NCBI GenBank assembly: GCA_030247675.1
Contig: JAOTRX010000003.1
Span: 490,265-554,264, forward strand
Length of the DNA stretch: 64,000 nt
Reading direction: 5' to 3'
Source: Desulforhopalus sp.
GTDB lineage: Bacteria > Desulfobacterota > Desulfobulbia > Desulfobulbales > Desulfocapsaceae
The position numbers were made by a program, and so were the translations under genes. Under the pieces are notes generated by a model. The model saw nothing but the letters and a program-made list of their open reading frames with translations, searched no databases and was not told where the DNA came from. This document shows, piece after piece, positions 54,247 to 62,429 of this stretch (positions are counted from its first letter, which is position 1; each line of letters opens with the position of its first letter).

Positions 54247-54988
54247 TACCCTGCTTGAGGTCAACGGACTGTACAAGTCGTTTGGGGCCCTTCTCGCCAC
54301 CAACAACCTGTCCTTGTCCATAGCCCGCGGCCATATCCATGCCCTCATCGGCCCGAACGGCGCCGGCAAGACGACGGTGGTCAACCAGTTGAGCGGCGAC
54401 CTGCGGCCGGACAGCGGCAGCATTCATTTTCGTGGCCGGGACATCACCCGCCTGCAGACGTATAAACGGGCCCGGCTGGGCATCGCCCGGTCCTTCCAGA
54501 TCACCCATATCTTTGAAAACCTTACTGTCGCTGAAAACATGGGCCTTGCTATCTGCGCCGGTCGCGGCCATAACTTCCGCTTCTTGCGCAACTGGCGGGG
54601 TGATGCGGCAATCAAGAACGAACTGCAGGAGGCCCTCCACCGGGTCGATCTCCTCCACCGCTCCGAACTTGCCGCCCGTCATCTGTCGCACGGCGAAAAG
54701 CGGCAGCTGGAGGTCGGCATGGCCCTCATCGGCCAGCCGGAACTGCTCATCCTCGATGAACCGATGGCAGGCCTTGGCCCTGGAGGAACGGTGGAGCTTG
54801 CCAAGCTGATCCGCAAACAAAAGGGCCAGGTGACGATCTTGCTCGTCGAGCATGATATGGATGTGGTCTTCTCCCTTGCCGATCAGGTGACGGTCCTCGT
54901 CTACGGCGAGAATGTCGCCACCGGCAGCCCCGATGAAATCAGGAATAACCCGGTGGTTCGCACCGCCTATCTGGGGGAGGGGGACTGA
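54239..54988 (+). CDS. livG: Branched-chain amino-acid ABC transporter ATPase LivG
   Basis: A 249-residue ATPase. Walker A is 'IGPNGAGKTTVVNQL', the signature 'LSHGEKRQLEVGMAL' and Walker B 'LLILDEPMAGLGPG', with the switch His in 'LLVEHDMDVV'. The LivG-type insert after Walker A ('ARLGIARSFQITHIFENLTV') is present. I start at 54239, the only ATG giving a normal LivG N terminus ('LLEVNGLYKSFGAL'). Confidence 0.94.
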   Translation: MTDTLLEVNGLYKSFGALLATNNLSLSIARGHIHALIGPNGAGKTTVVNQLSGDLRPDSGSIHFRGRDITRLQTYKRARLGIARSFQITHIFENLTVAENMGLAICAGRGHNFRFLRNWRGDAAIKNELQEALHRVDLLHRSELAARHLSHGEKRQLEVGMALIGQPELLILDEPMAGLGPGGTVELAKLIRKQKGQVTILLVEHDMDVVFSLADQVTVLVYGENVATGSPDEIRNNPVVRTAYLGEGD

Positions 54989-55695
54989 TGCTGGTGGTCG
55001 AACAAATCGAAACCTGCTACGGTGCAAGCCAGGCACTTTTCGGCGTCTCCCTGCGCATTGACGAGGGCGAGGTGGTGACCCTCCTTGGCCGCAACGGCAT
55101 GGGCAAGAGTACGACGGTGCGGTCGATCCTTGGCCTCAGCCCGGTTTCCGCCGGCAGGATCAGCTATTTAGGCCGTTCTATCGAGGCCCTGCAGAGTTAC
55201 CAGATAGCCCGGCTGGGCATTGGCCTGGTGCCGGAGGGGCGGCAGATCTTTCCCAACCTTACCGTGCGCGAGAACCTCGTTGCCACCGCCGCCAACAGCC
55301 GCAAGGCGCCGCAAGCCTTCGACCTGCCGACCGTCATGGCCATCTTCCCCCGGCTTGCCGAGAGGATGGGCCACTACGGCAACGAGCTATCGGGTGGCGA
55401 GCAGCAGATGCTGGCCATCGGCAGGGCCCTCATGATCAACCCCGGCCTGCTCATCCTTGATGAGGCGACCGAGGGCCTTGCCCCTCTCATTCGCAAGGAG
55501 ATCTGGCTGGCCTTGAATACCCTCAAGGAACGCGGCCTGGCCATCCTCGTCATCGATAAAAACATCACGGCCCTGATGGCCATCGCCGAGAGGCATTACA
55601 TCATGGAAAAGGGACGAATCGTCTGGGACGGTACCAGCGAAGAATTACAGGCCAGGCCGGAACTGCGCTCCCGCTATCTCGGGATCGACTGTTGA
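54988..55695 (+). CDS. livF: Branched-chain amino-acid ABC transporter ATPase LivF
   Basis: A 235-residue ATPase, start overlapping the livG stop by one base. Walker A is 'LGRNGMGKSTTVRSI', the LivF feature 'GLVPEGRQIFPNLTVRENL', the signature 'LSGGEQQMLAIGRAL' and Walker B 'LLILDEATEGLAP'. It completes the JHMGF set. The gene-end spacing to galE is 36 bases. Confidence 0.94.
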   Translation: MLVVEQIETCYGASQALFGVSLRIDEGEVVTLLGRNGMGKSTTVRSILGLSPVSAGRISYLGRSIEALQSYQIARLGIGLVPEGRQIFPNLTVRENLVATAANSRKAPQAFDLPTVMAIFPRLAERMGHYGNELSGGEQQMLAIGRALMINPGLLILDEATEGLAPLIRKEIWLALNTLKERGLAILVIDKNITALMAIAERHYIMEKGRIVWDGTSEELQARPELRSRYLGIDC

Positions 55696-55731
55696 AACGA
55701 AGGGCAATTTTTCTAGTAACAAGGTGAAACT

Positions 55732-56745
55732 ATGCATATTCTCGTAACCGGAGGGGCGGGGTATATCGGCAGCCACACCTGTCTTGCCCTGCTCGAATGT
55801 GGGTATCAGGTGACGGTCGTCGACAATCTGTCGAATGCCAGCCAGGAGTCGCTTCGCCGGGTCGAGGAACTGACCGGCAAGGGCCTGGCCTTTTTCCAGG
55901 TCGATCTGCTCGACAAGGAAGGGCTTGCCGGGGTGTTCGCCGGCTGCGACGGCAAGGTTGATGCGGTCATCCATTTTGCCGGCAAGAAGGCGGTCGGCGA
56001 GTCGGTCGAAAAGCCCCTGCTCTACTACAGCAACAATATCACCGGCAGCCTTACCCTCTGCGAGGTCATGGCCGCCCAAGGGGTGAAGAATATCATCTTC
56101 AGCTCGTCCGCCACCGTCTACGGCGATCCGGCCAGGGTGCCTATCACCGAGGACTTCCCGCTGTCCTGCGCCAGTCCCTATGGGCGGACCAAGCTGATGG
56201 TCGAGGAGATTCTCCGCGATATCCAGCATGCCGACCCGGAGTGGAACGTCTGCCTGCTCCGCTATTTTAACCCGGTGGGCGCCCACAAAAGCGGCCGCAT
56301 CGGTGAGGACCCGGACGGCATCCCCAATAATCTCGTGCCCTATATCGCCCAGGTGGCGGTAGGCAAACTCGCCGAACTTTCGGTCTTCGGCAGCGATTAT
56401 CCGACCGTCGACGGCACCGGGGTGCGCGATTATATCCACGTCGTTGATCTGGCAGAGGGGCATGTCAAGGCCCTCGATAAGCTGATGGAGCGGCCCGGAG
56501 TGGTGGTCTACAACCTCGGCACCGGCCGGGGCTACAGCGTTCTTGAGATGGTCCGGGCCTTTGCCAAGGCCTGCGGCCGGGAGATTCCCTACCGCATTGC
56601 CGGCCGCCGGCCCGGTGACATCGCCACCTGCTATGCCGATCCCGCCAAGGCCCTACGGGAACTCGGTTGGCAGGCCAGATTCGGTCTGGCGGAGATGTGC
56701 CAGGATACCTGGCGCTGGCAGAAGAATAATCCGCAAGGGTATTAA
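55732..56745 (+). CDS. galE: UDP-glucose 4-epimerase
   Basis: A 337-residue short-chain-dehydrogenase-type epimerase interconverting UDP-glucose and UDP-galactose for polysaccharide synthesis. NAD site '[16 protein letters not shown]', catalytic Ser in '[10 protein letters not shown]', Tyr/Lys in '[11 protein letters not shown]', and '[18 protein letters not shown]'. Normal length. AAGGTG lies before the ATG. It is the last core gene before the accessory region. Confidence 0.96.
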   Translation: MHILVTGGAGYIGSHTCLALLECGYQVTVVDNLSNASQESLRRVEELTGKGLAFFQVDLLDKEGLAGVFAGCDGKVDAVIHFAGKKAVGESVEKPLLYYSNNITGSLTLCEVMAAQGVKNIIFSSSATVYGDPARVPITEDFPLSCASPYGRTKLMVEEILRDIQHADPEWNVCLLRYFNPVGAHKSGRIGEDPDGIPNNLVPYIAQVAVGKLAELSVFGSDYPTVDGTGVRDYIHVVDLAEGHVKALDKLMERPGVVVYNLGTGRGYSVLEMVRAFAKACGREIPYRIAGRRPGDIATCYADPAKALRELGWQARFGLAEMCQDTWRWQKNNPQGY

Positions 56746-56908
56746 TGCCGTACTCCTGGGCTATCAAACTGGCAATGGAAATCTCCGCTTGGTTCTGTAC
56801 GATAGTACTGTGGTATCAAGCCAAAGTGTTGCCAGTGAGCGCCATGTCGGCGCCGGTAAAGGATTTGCCGTGTACCTATCTTTTACTTGCGAAAAACTTA
56901 TATTATAA

Positions 56909-57178
56909 GTTAAAATTATAAGCATTCAGCAAATCGAATGGAAAAATATAGCCCTCCGGCAGCTTCGGAAAATCAAGAGTAAAGAAGACCGCGACGATAT
57001 CTATGAAGCTGTCGGCAAGCTGGCCCTGTTTCCCGATTGCGACAACATCAAGTAAATTGTGAATTCGGATAACCTCTACCGTTTACGGGTGAAAAACTGG
57101 AGAGTGATCTTCTCCAGTCGGCTTGAAATAATCACTATAGAAGAGGTTAAAAGGCGAAATGAGCGCACATACAGATAA
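56909..57178 (+). pseudogene. RelE-type toxin relic
   Basis: Read in the frame of the TGG at 56939, this stretch translates to a RelE/ParE-superfamily toxin: 'IEWKNIALRQLRKIKSKED', 'AVGKLALFPDCDNIK', stop, 'NLYRLRVKNWRVIFSS', 'IITIEEVKRRNE'. A TAA at 57053-57055 stands where a lysine (AAA) is expected, and no ATG/GTG start is seen after the upstream stop. The reading frame otherwise runs on to 57178 and overlaps the antitoxin start, as in intact pairs. So it looks like a recently inactivated toxin. Confidence 0.82.
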
Positions 57179-57497
57179 GGTTCAGATAATCAAACAGAAC
57201 GGCGTACCGGCTTTTGCCGTTATCCCCTATGCGGACTATCTGGCCCTGACCGGTCAAGGTGACGCCGACGAGGCGACAATTCCTCACGAAGTTGTCGGCC
57301 TGGCCATAAAGAACGGCTGGAACCTGGTCAAGGCCTGGCGCAAGCACTTAGGCATCAGCCAGAAGGAGCTTGCCGCCAGGGCCGGAGTGAGCCAGCCAGC
57401 CCTCTCGCAGATGGAGAACAGTGACAACCCGCGCAGCACCACTCTTGAAAAACTGGCCGAGGCAATGGGTTTGAGTGTACATCAACTGACCGATTGA
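57159..57497 (+). CDS. HTH (Xre-type) antitoxin of a type II toxin-antitoxin pair
   Basis: A 112-residue protein. An N-terminal Phd-like segment ('QIIKQNGVPAFAVIPYADYL') is followed by an Xre-family helix-turn-helix ('LGISQKELAARAGVSQPALS', 'TTLEKLAEAMGL'). This architecture is found in antitoxins encoded downstream of RelE toxins, where they bind both toxin and operator. It overlaps the relic toxin gene by 20 bases. With the toxin broken it may survive as an autoregulator or an anti-addiction gene. Confidence 0.87.
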   Translation: MSAHTDKVQIIKQNGVPAFAVIPYADYLALTGQGDADEATIPHEVVGLAIKNGWNLVKAWRKHLGISQKELAARAGVSQPALSQMENSDNPRSTTLEKLAEAMGLSVHQLTD

Positions 57498-57691
57498 AGA
57501 GGAGATCGGCGTCCTGATCTAATAGCTCGATTTCTAAACTGCGACTAATGTCCCCATCGACTTCCTTGGGGAATACTTTCCACTTCATTCCCCCAGTATC
57601 ATCTTAAATATCTACAATCATAGATAGTATCTTTCAGGAAAAGGTAGTTTTGAGGTATCTGGTTGGATACCCTCTGCTGGGAAAGGAATTT

Positions 57692-59020
57692 TCAGGAAGC
57701 ACCAGCAATGCGATTATGTGCCTCCTCATCAGGCAGCAGATCCAAGGGACTGGCAACCGGATTACGCATATCTTTTACCACGTGGGTGTAGATCATCGTC
57801 GTTTCCACCTTCGAGTGGCCGAGATAGTCCTGGATCTGCCGCAGATCAACACCGTTCAGGAGCAGGTGTGTGGCGAAGGAGTGGCGCAGGGTATGGACGG
57901 AGGCGTGTTTGTGAATTCCTGCCTTGTGCAGGGCACCTTTGACGGCACGCTGCAGGGCACTGTCACTCACATGATACCGGCGGACCAAGTTGTTCTCCCG
58001 GTCGATGGAGCGAACGGCTGAAGGGAAGAGATACTGCCAGGCTTTCTCGATCGATGCGCCCGGATATTTGCGCGCCAAGGCCTTCGGCAGATAGACTGAG
58101 CCGAAGCCGTCGGCGAGGTCTCGGTCATGCAGGGCGAACACGCGACGGATATGCTCCTGAAGCTGGCCATTCAGTGACTTCGGCAGCAGCGTAGTACGAT
58201 CCTTGCCACCCTTCCCGTCACGGACAAAAACCAGCTGCTGATCGAAATCGATATCCTTGATTCGCAGACGGCAGCACTCGTTGACCCTGAGACCTCCACC
58301 ATAGATAATTTTTAACATCAGACCAATCGTGCCTTCAATATTCCGCAGCAATCTGCCGGTCTCTTCAATCGATAAGACCACAGGGAGACGCTGGCTGGTC
58401 TTTGCCCTCACCGCGTTTCTCATGTCCCCCAGATCCTTATTGAAGACCAGGCGAAAAAACTGGAGAAGACTGTTGAAGGCGAGATTCTGTGTCGATGCGG
58501 AAATATTTCGATCGACGGCAAGATGGGCGAGAAAGTCGCGGACCAGGTCGGGGGTGCAGGTCCGATCCTTCTCTGATGTGGGTGTTCGGGTTTGGCAGTA
58601 GGAAAAATATCGCTGAACCCAGCCGAGATACGTCTGCTCGGTGCGAGTGGCATAGTTGCGCAGCCGAAGTCCTTCACGAAATTTCTGCAAGGCTGCCTGT
58701 TGAGAGATGGGCCCGGTAGAGGAATTGTCCTGCCCTTGCCCGGCAGGCTGTGACTGTGATAATAAAAAATTGCTGAAATATAGACGGACGGCCTGATCAG
58801 CCTGTCGGACCTGCCAGTCCTGGTAGGAGCCAGATTCATTCAGTTCCCGTAGGAAAAGGGGAACCTGCTCTGCCCAGGACATATTTGGCAGTTGTACTCG
58901 ATATTCAAAAAATTTCCTGACCCAATGAACGAAAAACTTCTCCTTGCCTGCCTGTACCAATCGGCTTTCCAGAAGAAACTTGCCAAAATCCGTGCTGTTA
59001 AACTCGTCGAAATTATTCAT
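57692..59020 (-). CDS. intI: Integron integrase IntI with N-terminal extension
   Basis: A 442-residue tyrosine recombinase. Catalytic residues: R245 ('GGGLRVNECC'), H376/R379 ('HTLRHSFATH'), H402 ('GHSKVET') and Tyr411 ('TTMIYTHV'). The stretch at about 301-334 ('GFGSVYLPKALARKYPGA', 'WQYLFPS') is the insertion specific to IntI proteins, needed for folded attC binding. A core-binding domain starts near 108. The first roughly 105 residues are an additional SAM-like domain not present in the short class 1-3 integrases. It is transcribed away from the cassettes; no strong ribosome-binding site is seen. Confidence 0.94.
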   Translation of the reverse strand: MNNFDEFNSTDFGKFLLESRLVQAGKEKFFVHWVRKFFEYRVQLPNMSWAEQVPLFLRELNESGSYQDWQVRQADQAVRLYFSNFLLSQSQPAGQGQDNSSTGPISQQAALQKFREGLRLRNYATRTEQTYLGWVQRYFSYCQTRTPTSEKDRTCTPDLVRDFLAHLAVDRNISASTQNLAFNSLLQFFRLVFNKDLGDMRNAVRAKTSQRLPVVLSIEETGRLLRNIEGTIGLMLKIIYGGGLRVNECCRLRIKDIDFDQQLVFVRDGKGGKDRTTLLPKSLNGQLQEHIRRVFALHDRDLADGFGSVYLPKALARKYPGASIEKAWQYLFPSAVRSIDRENNLVRRYHVSDSALQRAVKGALHKAGIHKHASVHTLRHSFATHLLLNGVDLRQIQDYLGHSKVETTMIYTHVVKDMRNPVASPLDLLPDEEAHNRIAGAS

Positions 59021-59058
59021 ATTTTTTTAATATACCCAGTTATTTAATACTTAGTGGC

Positions 59059-59105
59059 GCAGCGGCCTAACAGGCGATATTTCCCAAAAAGCTGCACAAA
59101 ACACC
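59059..59105. repeat. attI-region direct repeat 1
   Basis: 47 bases starting GCAGCGGCCTAACAGGCG and containing CCCAAAAAGCTGCACA; about 80 percent alike to 59169-59216 by hand alignment. It contains GCCTAAC, which fits the R'' (RYYYAAC) consensus, close to the intI start. Confidence 0.7.
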
Positions 59106-59168
59106 CCATCAACGGCCAAAATTTCCAGCAAAATAGCAATCCTTCCGAAAAAAGCTTCCAGTTATGCT

Positions 59169-59216
59169 GCAGCAGACTAACCGGCGTAAATCCCCAAAAA
59201 GCCGCACAGAAAATCC
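59169..59216. repeat. attI-region direct repeat 2
   Basis: 48 bases starting GCAGCAGACTAACCGGCG and containing CCCAAAAAGCCGCACA, 110 bases from repeat 1. Such repeats next to intI could be integrase-binding sites, as in attI1, or remnants of former recombination sites. Confidence 0.7.
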
Positions 59217-59230
59217 TAACAGCAATTTTG

Positions 59231-59259
59231 TTGTCAAGGGCGAGATTCTGGTCTATCAT
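59231..59259 (+). promoter_or_regulatory. Candidate cassette promoter (Pc-like)
   Basis: TTGTCA (59231-59236), a 17-base spacer and TATCAT (59254-59259) point into the cassette array. Position between intI and the first core site, and direction, fit an integron Pc. Confidence 0.6.
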
Positions 59260-59409
59260 GCCAGAACAATCTTACATTTCTATTACATACAAAGAAGGCG
59301 AGAATTTTTTTGAAGAAAAAATGAGGATCTGCCAGCGATGAACGGCCTTGAATCGCGAGGTGAAAAGCTGATCCGCAGGCCAGATTCCTCCAGAAAAGCC
59401 GCTGCGGCA

Positions 59410-59424
59410 TATTAAACGTTAGAC
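59410..59424 (+). other. Candidate attI core recombination site
   Basis: GTTAGAC (59418-59424) fits the core-site consensus GTTRRRY, with cleavage expected after the first G. No inverse core with a foldable attC arm is found upstream, so this is more likely attI than an attC. Cassette DNA would begin at 59419. Confidence 0.55.
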
Positions 59425-59452
59425 TGACGCCTTCGGCGCCAAAGGAGAAAAA

Positions 59453-59536
59453 ATGATTACAGTTGAAATTGGTGAGTTCAATAAAAAACGGACGTTCGAA
59501 CCTGCAGAGTTACAGAAACTTGGAAAATATGTTTAG
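59453..59536 (+). CDS. Short first-cassette ORF, possibly truncated
   Basis: A 27-residue frame (MITVEIGEF to LGKYV) with AAAGGAG well placed before the ATG, 29 bases after the core site. Either a small cassette peptide or the start of a gene cut short when the following segment arrived; no attC is seen after it. Not recognised. Confidence 0.4.
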   Translation: MITVEIGEFNKKRTFEPAELQKLGKYV

Positions 59537-59651
59537 AATACTTTTTTTATAATTTATTTAAGTGACGAACTACTAGCCTTTCAAGGCTGCTATAGAAATT
59601 GTAAGAGACGAACTTATATAATAGAACCGTTTTTATGAAAGGATTGATTTT

Positions 59652-60464
59652 ATGAAGTTATATATGCCCCAAATATTAGGGATTGTAAATATTACCGAAG
59701 ACAGTTTTTCTGATGGAGGCCTTTATTTGAATTATGATAAAGCTTTGGAAAAATCCCTCAAATTGATAGAAGATGGCGCTGATATAATTGACTTAGGAGC
59801 TGCTTCTAGCAATCCTGCTGCAAAAGAGATTGAACCTCAGGAAGAAATAAATCGTTTAAAACCAGTCGTTGGCCATTTACTTTCTAAAAATATTCCGGTT
59901 TCTATAGATTCCTTCAAACCTGATGTTCAACGATACGCATTAAAAAGTAAAGTCCAATATTTGAATGACATTCAAGGATTTCCATATACAGAAATTTATC
60001 CTGAATTGGCAGAATCGGATTGTAAACTAATTGTGATGCATTCTATCCAGCGTTTAGGCCCGGCTACAGTTATTGAAACAAAACCTGAAAAAGTATTCGA
60101 TGAAATAATAGATTTCTTTTTACAACGCATCAAATTACTTCAAAATTCAGGTATTTCATCAGATAGAATAATCTTAGATCCGGGAATGGGTTTTTTCTTA
60201 GGGTCCAATCCGGAATCTTCAATATATGTTTTAAAAAATATATCACGATTAAAAGAATACTTTAATTTACCAATTCTTGTTTCGGTTTCTCGAAAATCGT
60301 TTTTAGGAACCATAGTAGGGCGCGAAGTCAACGAACGAGGTTCAGCTACTTTAGCAACAGAGATTTATTTAAGTTATATGGGTGTAGATTATATTCGTAC
60401 TCATGATGTGAGAGCTTTGAACGATGCACTAAAAATGTTTAAAGCATTAAACTTAATTGAGTAA
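59652..60464 (+). CDS. Sul-type (Sul3-like) dihydropteroate synthase
   Basis: A 270-residue dihydropteroate synthase, which condenses pABA with the pterin pyrophosphate in folate synthesis. It has the fingerprints of mobile sulfonamide-insensitive Sul enzymes and not of chromosomal FolP: 'GIVNITEDSFSDGGLYL', 'DLGAASSNPAAKE', 'YLNDIQGFPYTEIY', 'VMHSIQRLGPATVIET', and residues 176-184 'DPGMGFFLG', which carry the extra Phe/Gly-containing insertion where FolP has G-F-G-K. 'VSVSRKSFLG' (211-219) and 'RTHD' close it. The gene is much more AT-rich than the chromosome and uses codons such as AAA, ATA and TTA. AAAGGA precedes the ATG and TATAAT lies at 59617. By eye it is closest to Sul3; resistance itself is not shown. 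Confidence 0.88.
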   Translation: MKLYMPQILGIVNITEDSFSDGGLYLNYDKALEKSLKLIEDGADIIDLGAASSNPAAKEIEPQEEINRLKPVVGHLLSKNIPVSIDSFKPDVQRYALKSKVQYLNDIQGFPYTEIYPELAESDCKLIVMHSIQRLGPATVIETKPEKVFDEIIDFFLQRIKLLQNSGISSDRIILDPGMGFFLGSNPESSIYVLKNISRLKEYFNLPILVSVSRKSFLGTIVGREVNERGSATLATEIYLSYMGVDYIRTHDVRALNDALKMFKALNLIE

Positions 60465-60510
60465 TACATTAAGTAAAAATATCATATTATAAAAAAGGGT
60501 GATTGATATA

Positions 60511-60664
60511 GTGAAAAAAACAGATGAATTTTATAATAAATTTGAAGAGGCTTTTATATCATGGGCAGAAAAAAACAGATGACATAAGAGCTGCCTTTAT
60601 TATAGGTTCAAGGGCACGCGCGGATCATCCGGCTGACGAATGGTCTGATTTAGACAATATGTAA
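60511..60664 (+). pseudogene. Truncated, frameshifted ANT(6)-like aminoglycoside adenylyltransferase relic
   Basis: A GTG start with AAGGGTG upstream opens 'KKTDEFYNKFEEAFISWAEK'. After an A-rich run the frame shifts by one base and continues 'DDIRAAFIIGSRARADHPAD', then 'EWSDLDN', where it breaks off. G-S-R-A-R...S-D-L-D is the nucleotidyltransferase active-site motif of streptomycin 6-adenylyltransferase-like proteins. Only about the first 50 of roughly 290 residues remain. The break adjoins the IS91-family element. It lies 46 bases after the sul-like gene. Confidence 0.75.
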
Positions 60665-62307
60665 CTGATAGGAACTGTCATTTCGGGGTTTTTGCGGTTT
60701 TGGGTCAAAATTCGGTTTTTTCCCCGAACTACAACTGTTTTCGCACCCCGAACAACTAATCCAATCAGAATTTTCCGGCAACGCCGATCCTGTGGAGTAT
60801 AATTCCAACCTATTTCTGCCGTCAATCCCTGATTTGCGCCAATCTGACAAAGCTCCAAGGTATACCTCCCCTACGAAGCCCTTTAAGCACCGCTTTTGAG
60901 GTGTTATCCTGTTCCGTATAAACTTCGTTTTTGGGTATTATACCGACGCCAGTGCCAGCTCAGGAGGTGAACGAGCACAGACGTCCACTGGCTGCTCCCG
61001 TTCCTGCTGCTTTGCCCAGTTAATAATCTTGGCAAGCTCCTTGGGATCCTCGATTATCGCCACAACCGACATTGATCCCTGGCATTTTGGGCAAACAAAC
61101 GGATCAACTTCATAGACTTTCTGTAACAACCGGGCCCAGCTTTGTTTGCGCAACTTGGACCAAGAATCTGGAACCTGGACAGTTTCCGGTTTCTCCTGAG
61201 GTATGGCTTGAACAATTTTGGGTTCACTTGGATGACCTTTTTGCCAACTTTCCGGAGCCAAGCAATAAATATTGGGGCGTTCTTGCCATTGCTTACGGAC
61301 TTTTCCGGCGTATACGCCATAGCGGCGAACCGATTGCACCCGTCGTGGTGGTAAATGGGCTACCAATTGGTCAACGAATTCAAAACCTTTGAAGGTTTCA
61401 GATTTGCCTTTGTAGAATCCCTTTGGGGGAGCTGTCCAGATTACAGTATCGCAGGCTGGATCATAGTGGATTTTGTCTGCACAGGTAGCCCCTCGAACAA
61501 TATATTGCCCCAAGGCTTCACGATCGGCCTTGCTGAATAACCTAGTTTCGCTCTCGATACTAAAGCCGGAATGCTTCCAGTCTTTGAGCATGTTCACTCG
61601 GGCCTGATCGATCAACTCTTTGCGCACAAACAAAGCCAGAGAAGCTGCTTGCCAGACCTTGAGCATCCCTTCGTAGGCTCCGATTGGCAAATATATAAAG
61701 CGGTCGTACTTGGTGAACCCACCTTCCAGAACCAGAACATGCCAATGCGGGTGGAATCGAGCGAATTCACCAAACGACTGGTAACTAACGACACAGGCGC
61801 ATAGTAGTTCTTGACCTGCTGCAAGGGAGAAAAATTCGGATAACAACGAGAATATCAGCCGGGCTACCTCGCCAAACAGGCGCTTATCCGATTTAAAGTA
61901 TGGTCTGAGAATTTTGGGGATCGTAAAAACAAATTGCCGATGCGGTAGATCAAGAAGCAAATCCTCGGCCAAGTATTCAGCATAGAGTAAGGTTCGTTTT
62001 TGGTCGCATGATGGGCAAAGGTGAAAAACCTTGCATGAAAAAGGCCTGAAGTACGAATAGCCACAATCTTGGCAGAGGATACGAGCAACACCCTTGGTCC
62101 AATCGGCGCAACTAGTAAAATGTTCAAGGCGGTCAAGGATAGTTTGCGATGGACTTGCGTAGGCTTGGTACTGGTTAAGAGAATTGCGAACTATGGTCTG
62201 GATTATCCCTTCCCGATGGGGAATGTAAGTTCCCATACCTATACATACGCAGGGAAACGGTCATTTGCTTGCAATTGCGAAAAAAAATGGAAAATGGGGA
62301 CAGGCGC
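60665..62307 (-). mobile_element. IS91-family insertion sequence (approximate limits)
   Basis: Between the break in the ANT(6)-like gene and the first attC lies non-cassette DNA holding an IS91-type transposase. About 270 bases downstream of the transposase on the minus strand show no gene and would contain the oriIS end. The roughly 70 bases upstream would contain terIS. IS91 elements leave no inverted repeats or target duplications, so the ends are inferred from neighbouring genes. Confidence 0.6.
60938..62236 (-). CDS. IS91-family rolling-circle transposase
   Basis: A 432-residue transposase. An N-terminal zinc-binding domain has C55/C58 ('LCQDCGYS') and C74/C77 ('LCPSCDQK'). The HUH-type catalytic region contains H162/H164/H166 in 'RFHPHWHVLVLEGG', with candidate tyrosines later ('DREALGQYIVRG'). 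A C-terminal CxxC ('FVCPKCQGSMSVVAII') is also typical. The frame is uninterrupted, so the element may be active. Orientation is opposite to the cassettes. Confidence 0.93.
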   Translation of the reverse strand: MGTYIPHREGIIQTIVRNSLNQYQAYASPSQTILDRLEHFTSCADWTKGVARILCQDCGYSYFRPFSCKVFHLCPSCDQKRTLLYAEYLAEDLLLDLPHRQFVFTIPKILRPYFKSDKRLFGEVARLIFSLLSEFFSLAAGQELLCACVVSYQSFGEFARFHPHWHVLVLEGGFTKYDRFIYLPIGAYEGMLKVWQAASLALFVRKELIDQARVNMLKDWKHSGFSIESETRLFSKADREALGQYIVRGATCADKIHYDPACDTVIWTAPPKGFYKGKSETFKGFEFVDQLVAHLPPRRVQSVRRYGVYAGKVRKQWQERPNIYCLAPESWQKGHPSEPKIVQAIPQEKPETVQVPDSWSKLRKQSWARLLQKVYEVDPFVCPKCQGSMSVVAIIEDPKELAKIINWAKQQEREQPVDVCARSPPELALASV

Positions 62308-62373
62308 CACCTAACAAACGGTTCGAGCGGACTCGCGGGACAAGCCCGCTCGCAGCTCAACCGAATGTTAACC
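62308..62373 (+). other. attC site 1
   Basis: ACCTAAC (R'', consensus RYYYAAC) opens the site and GTTAACC (R'-type core) closes it at 62367-62373. In between, CGGTT/AACCG, GAGC/GCTC and GCGGG/CCCGC pair into an attC-type arm with unpaired bases. Length of about 60-65 bases is normal. Confidence 0.85.
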
Positions 62374-62429
62374 TTAAGATGAACCTAGATAACCAAGATC
62401 TGAATAATGGATGAACATCAACTTTTCCT

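Noticed and set aside
59054..59341. 95-residue plus-strand frame in the attI region
   Set aside because: It runs through both direct repeats and the promoter, resembles no family and has no ribosome-binding site.
59580..59600. AGCCTT/AAGGCT hairpin before the sul-like gene as an attC
   Set aside because: Only a 6-bp stem, with no R'' or R' core boxes beside it.
60658..60938. Small open frames downstream of the transposase as cassette genes
   Set aside because: Overlapping low-quality frames without start signals; better explained as the non-coding oriIS end of the IS91-type element.
60938..62236. Calling the element an ISCR common region
   Set aside because: The transposase is IS91-like, but ISCR identity needs end sequences and comparison that cannot be made here.
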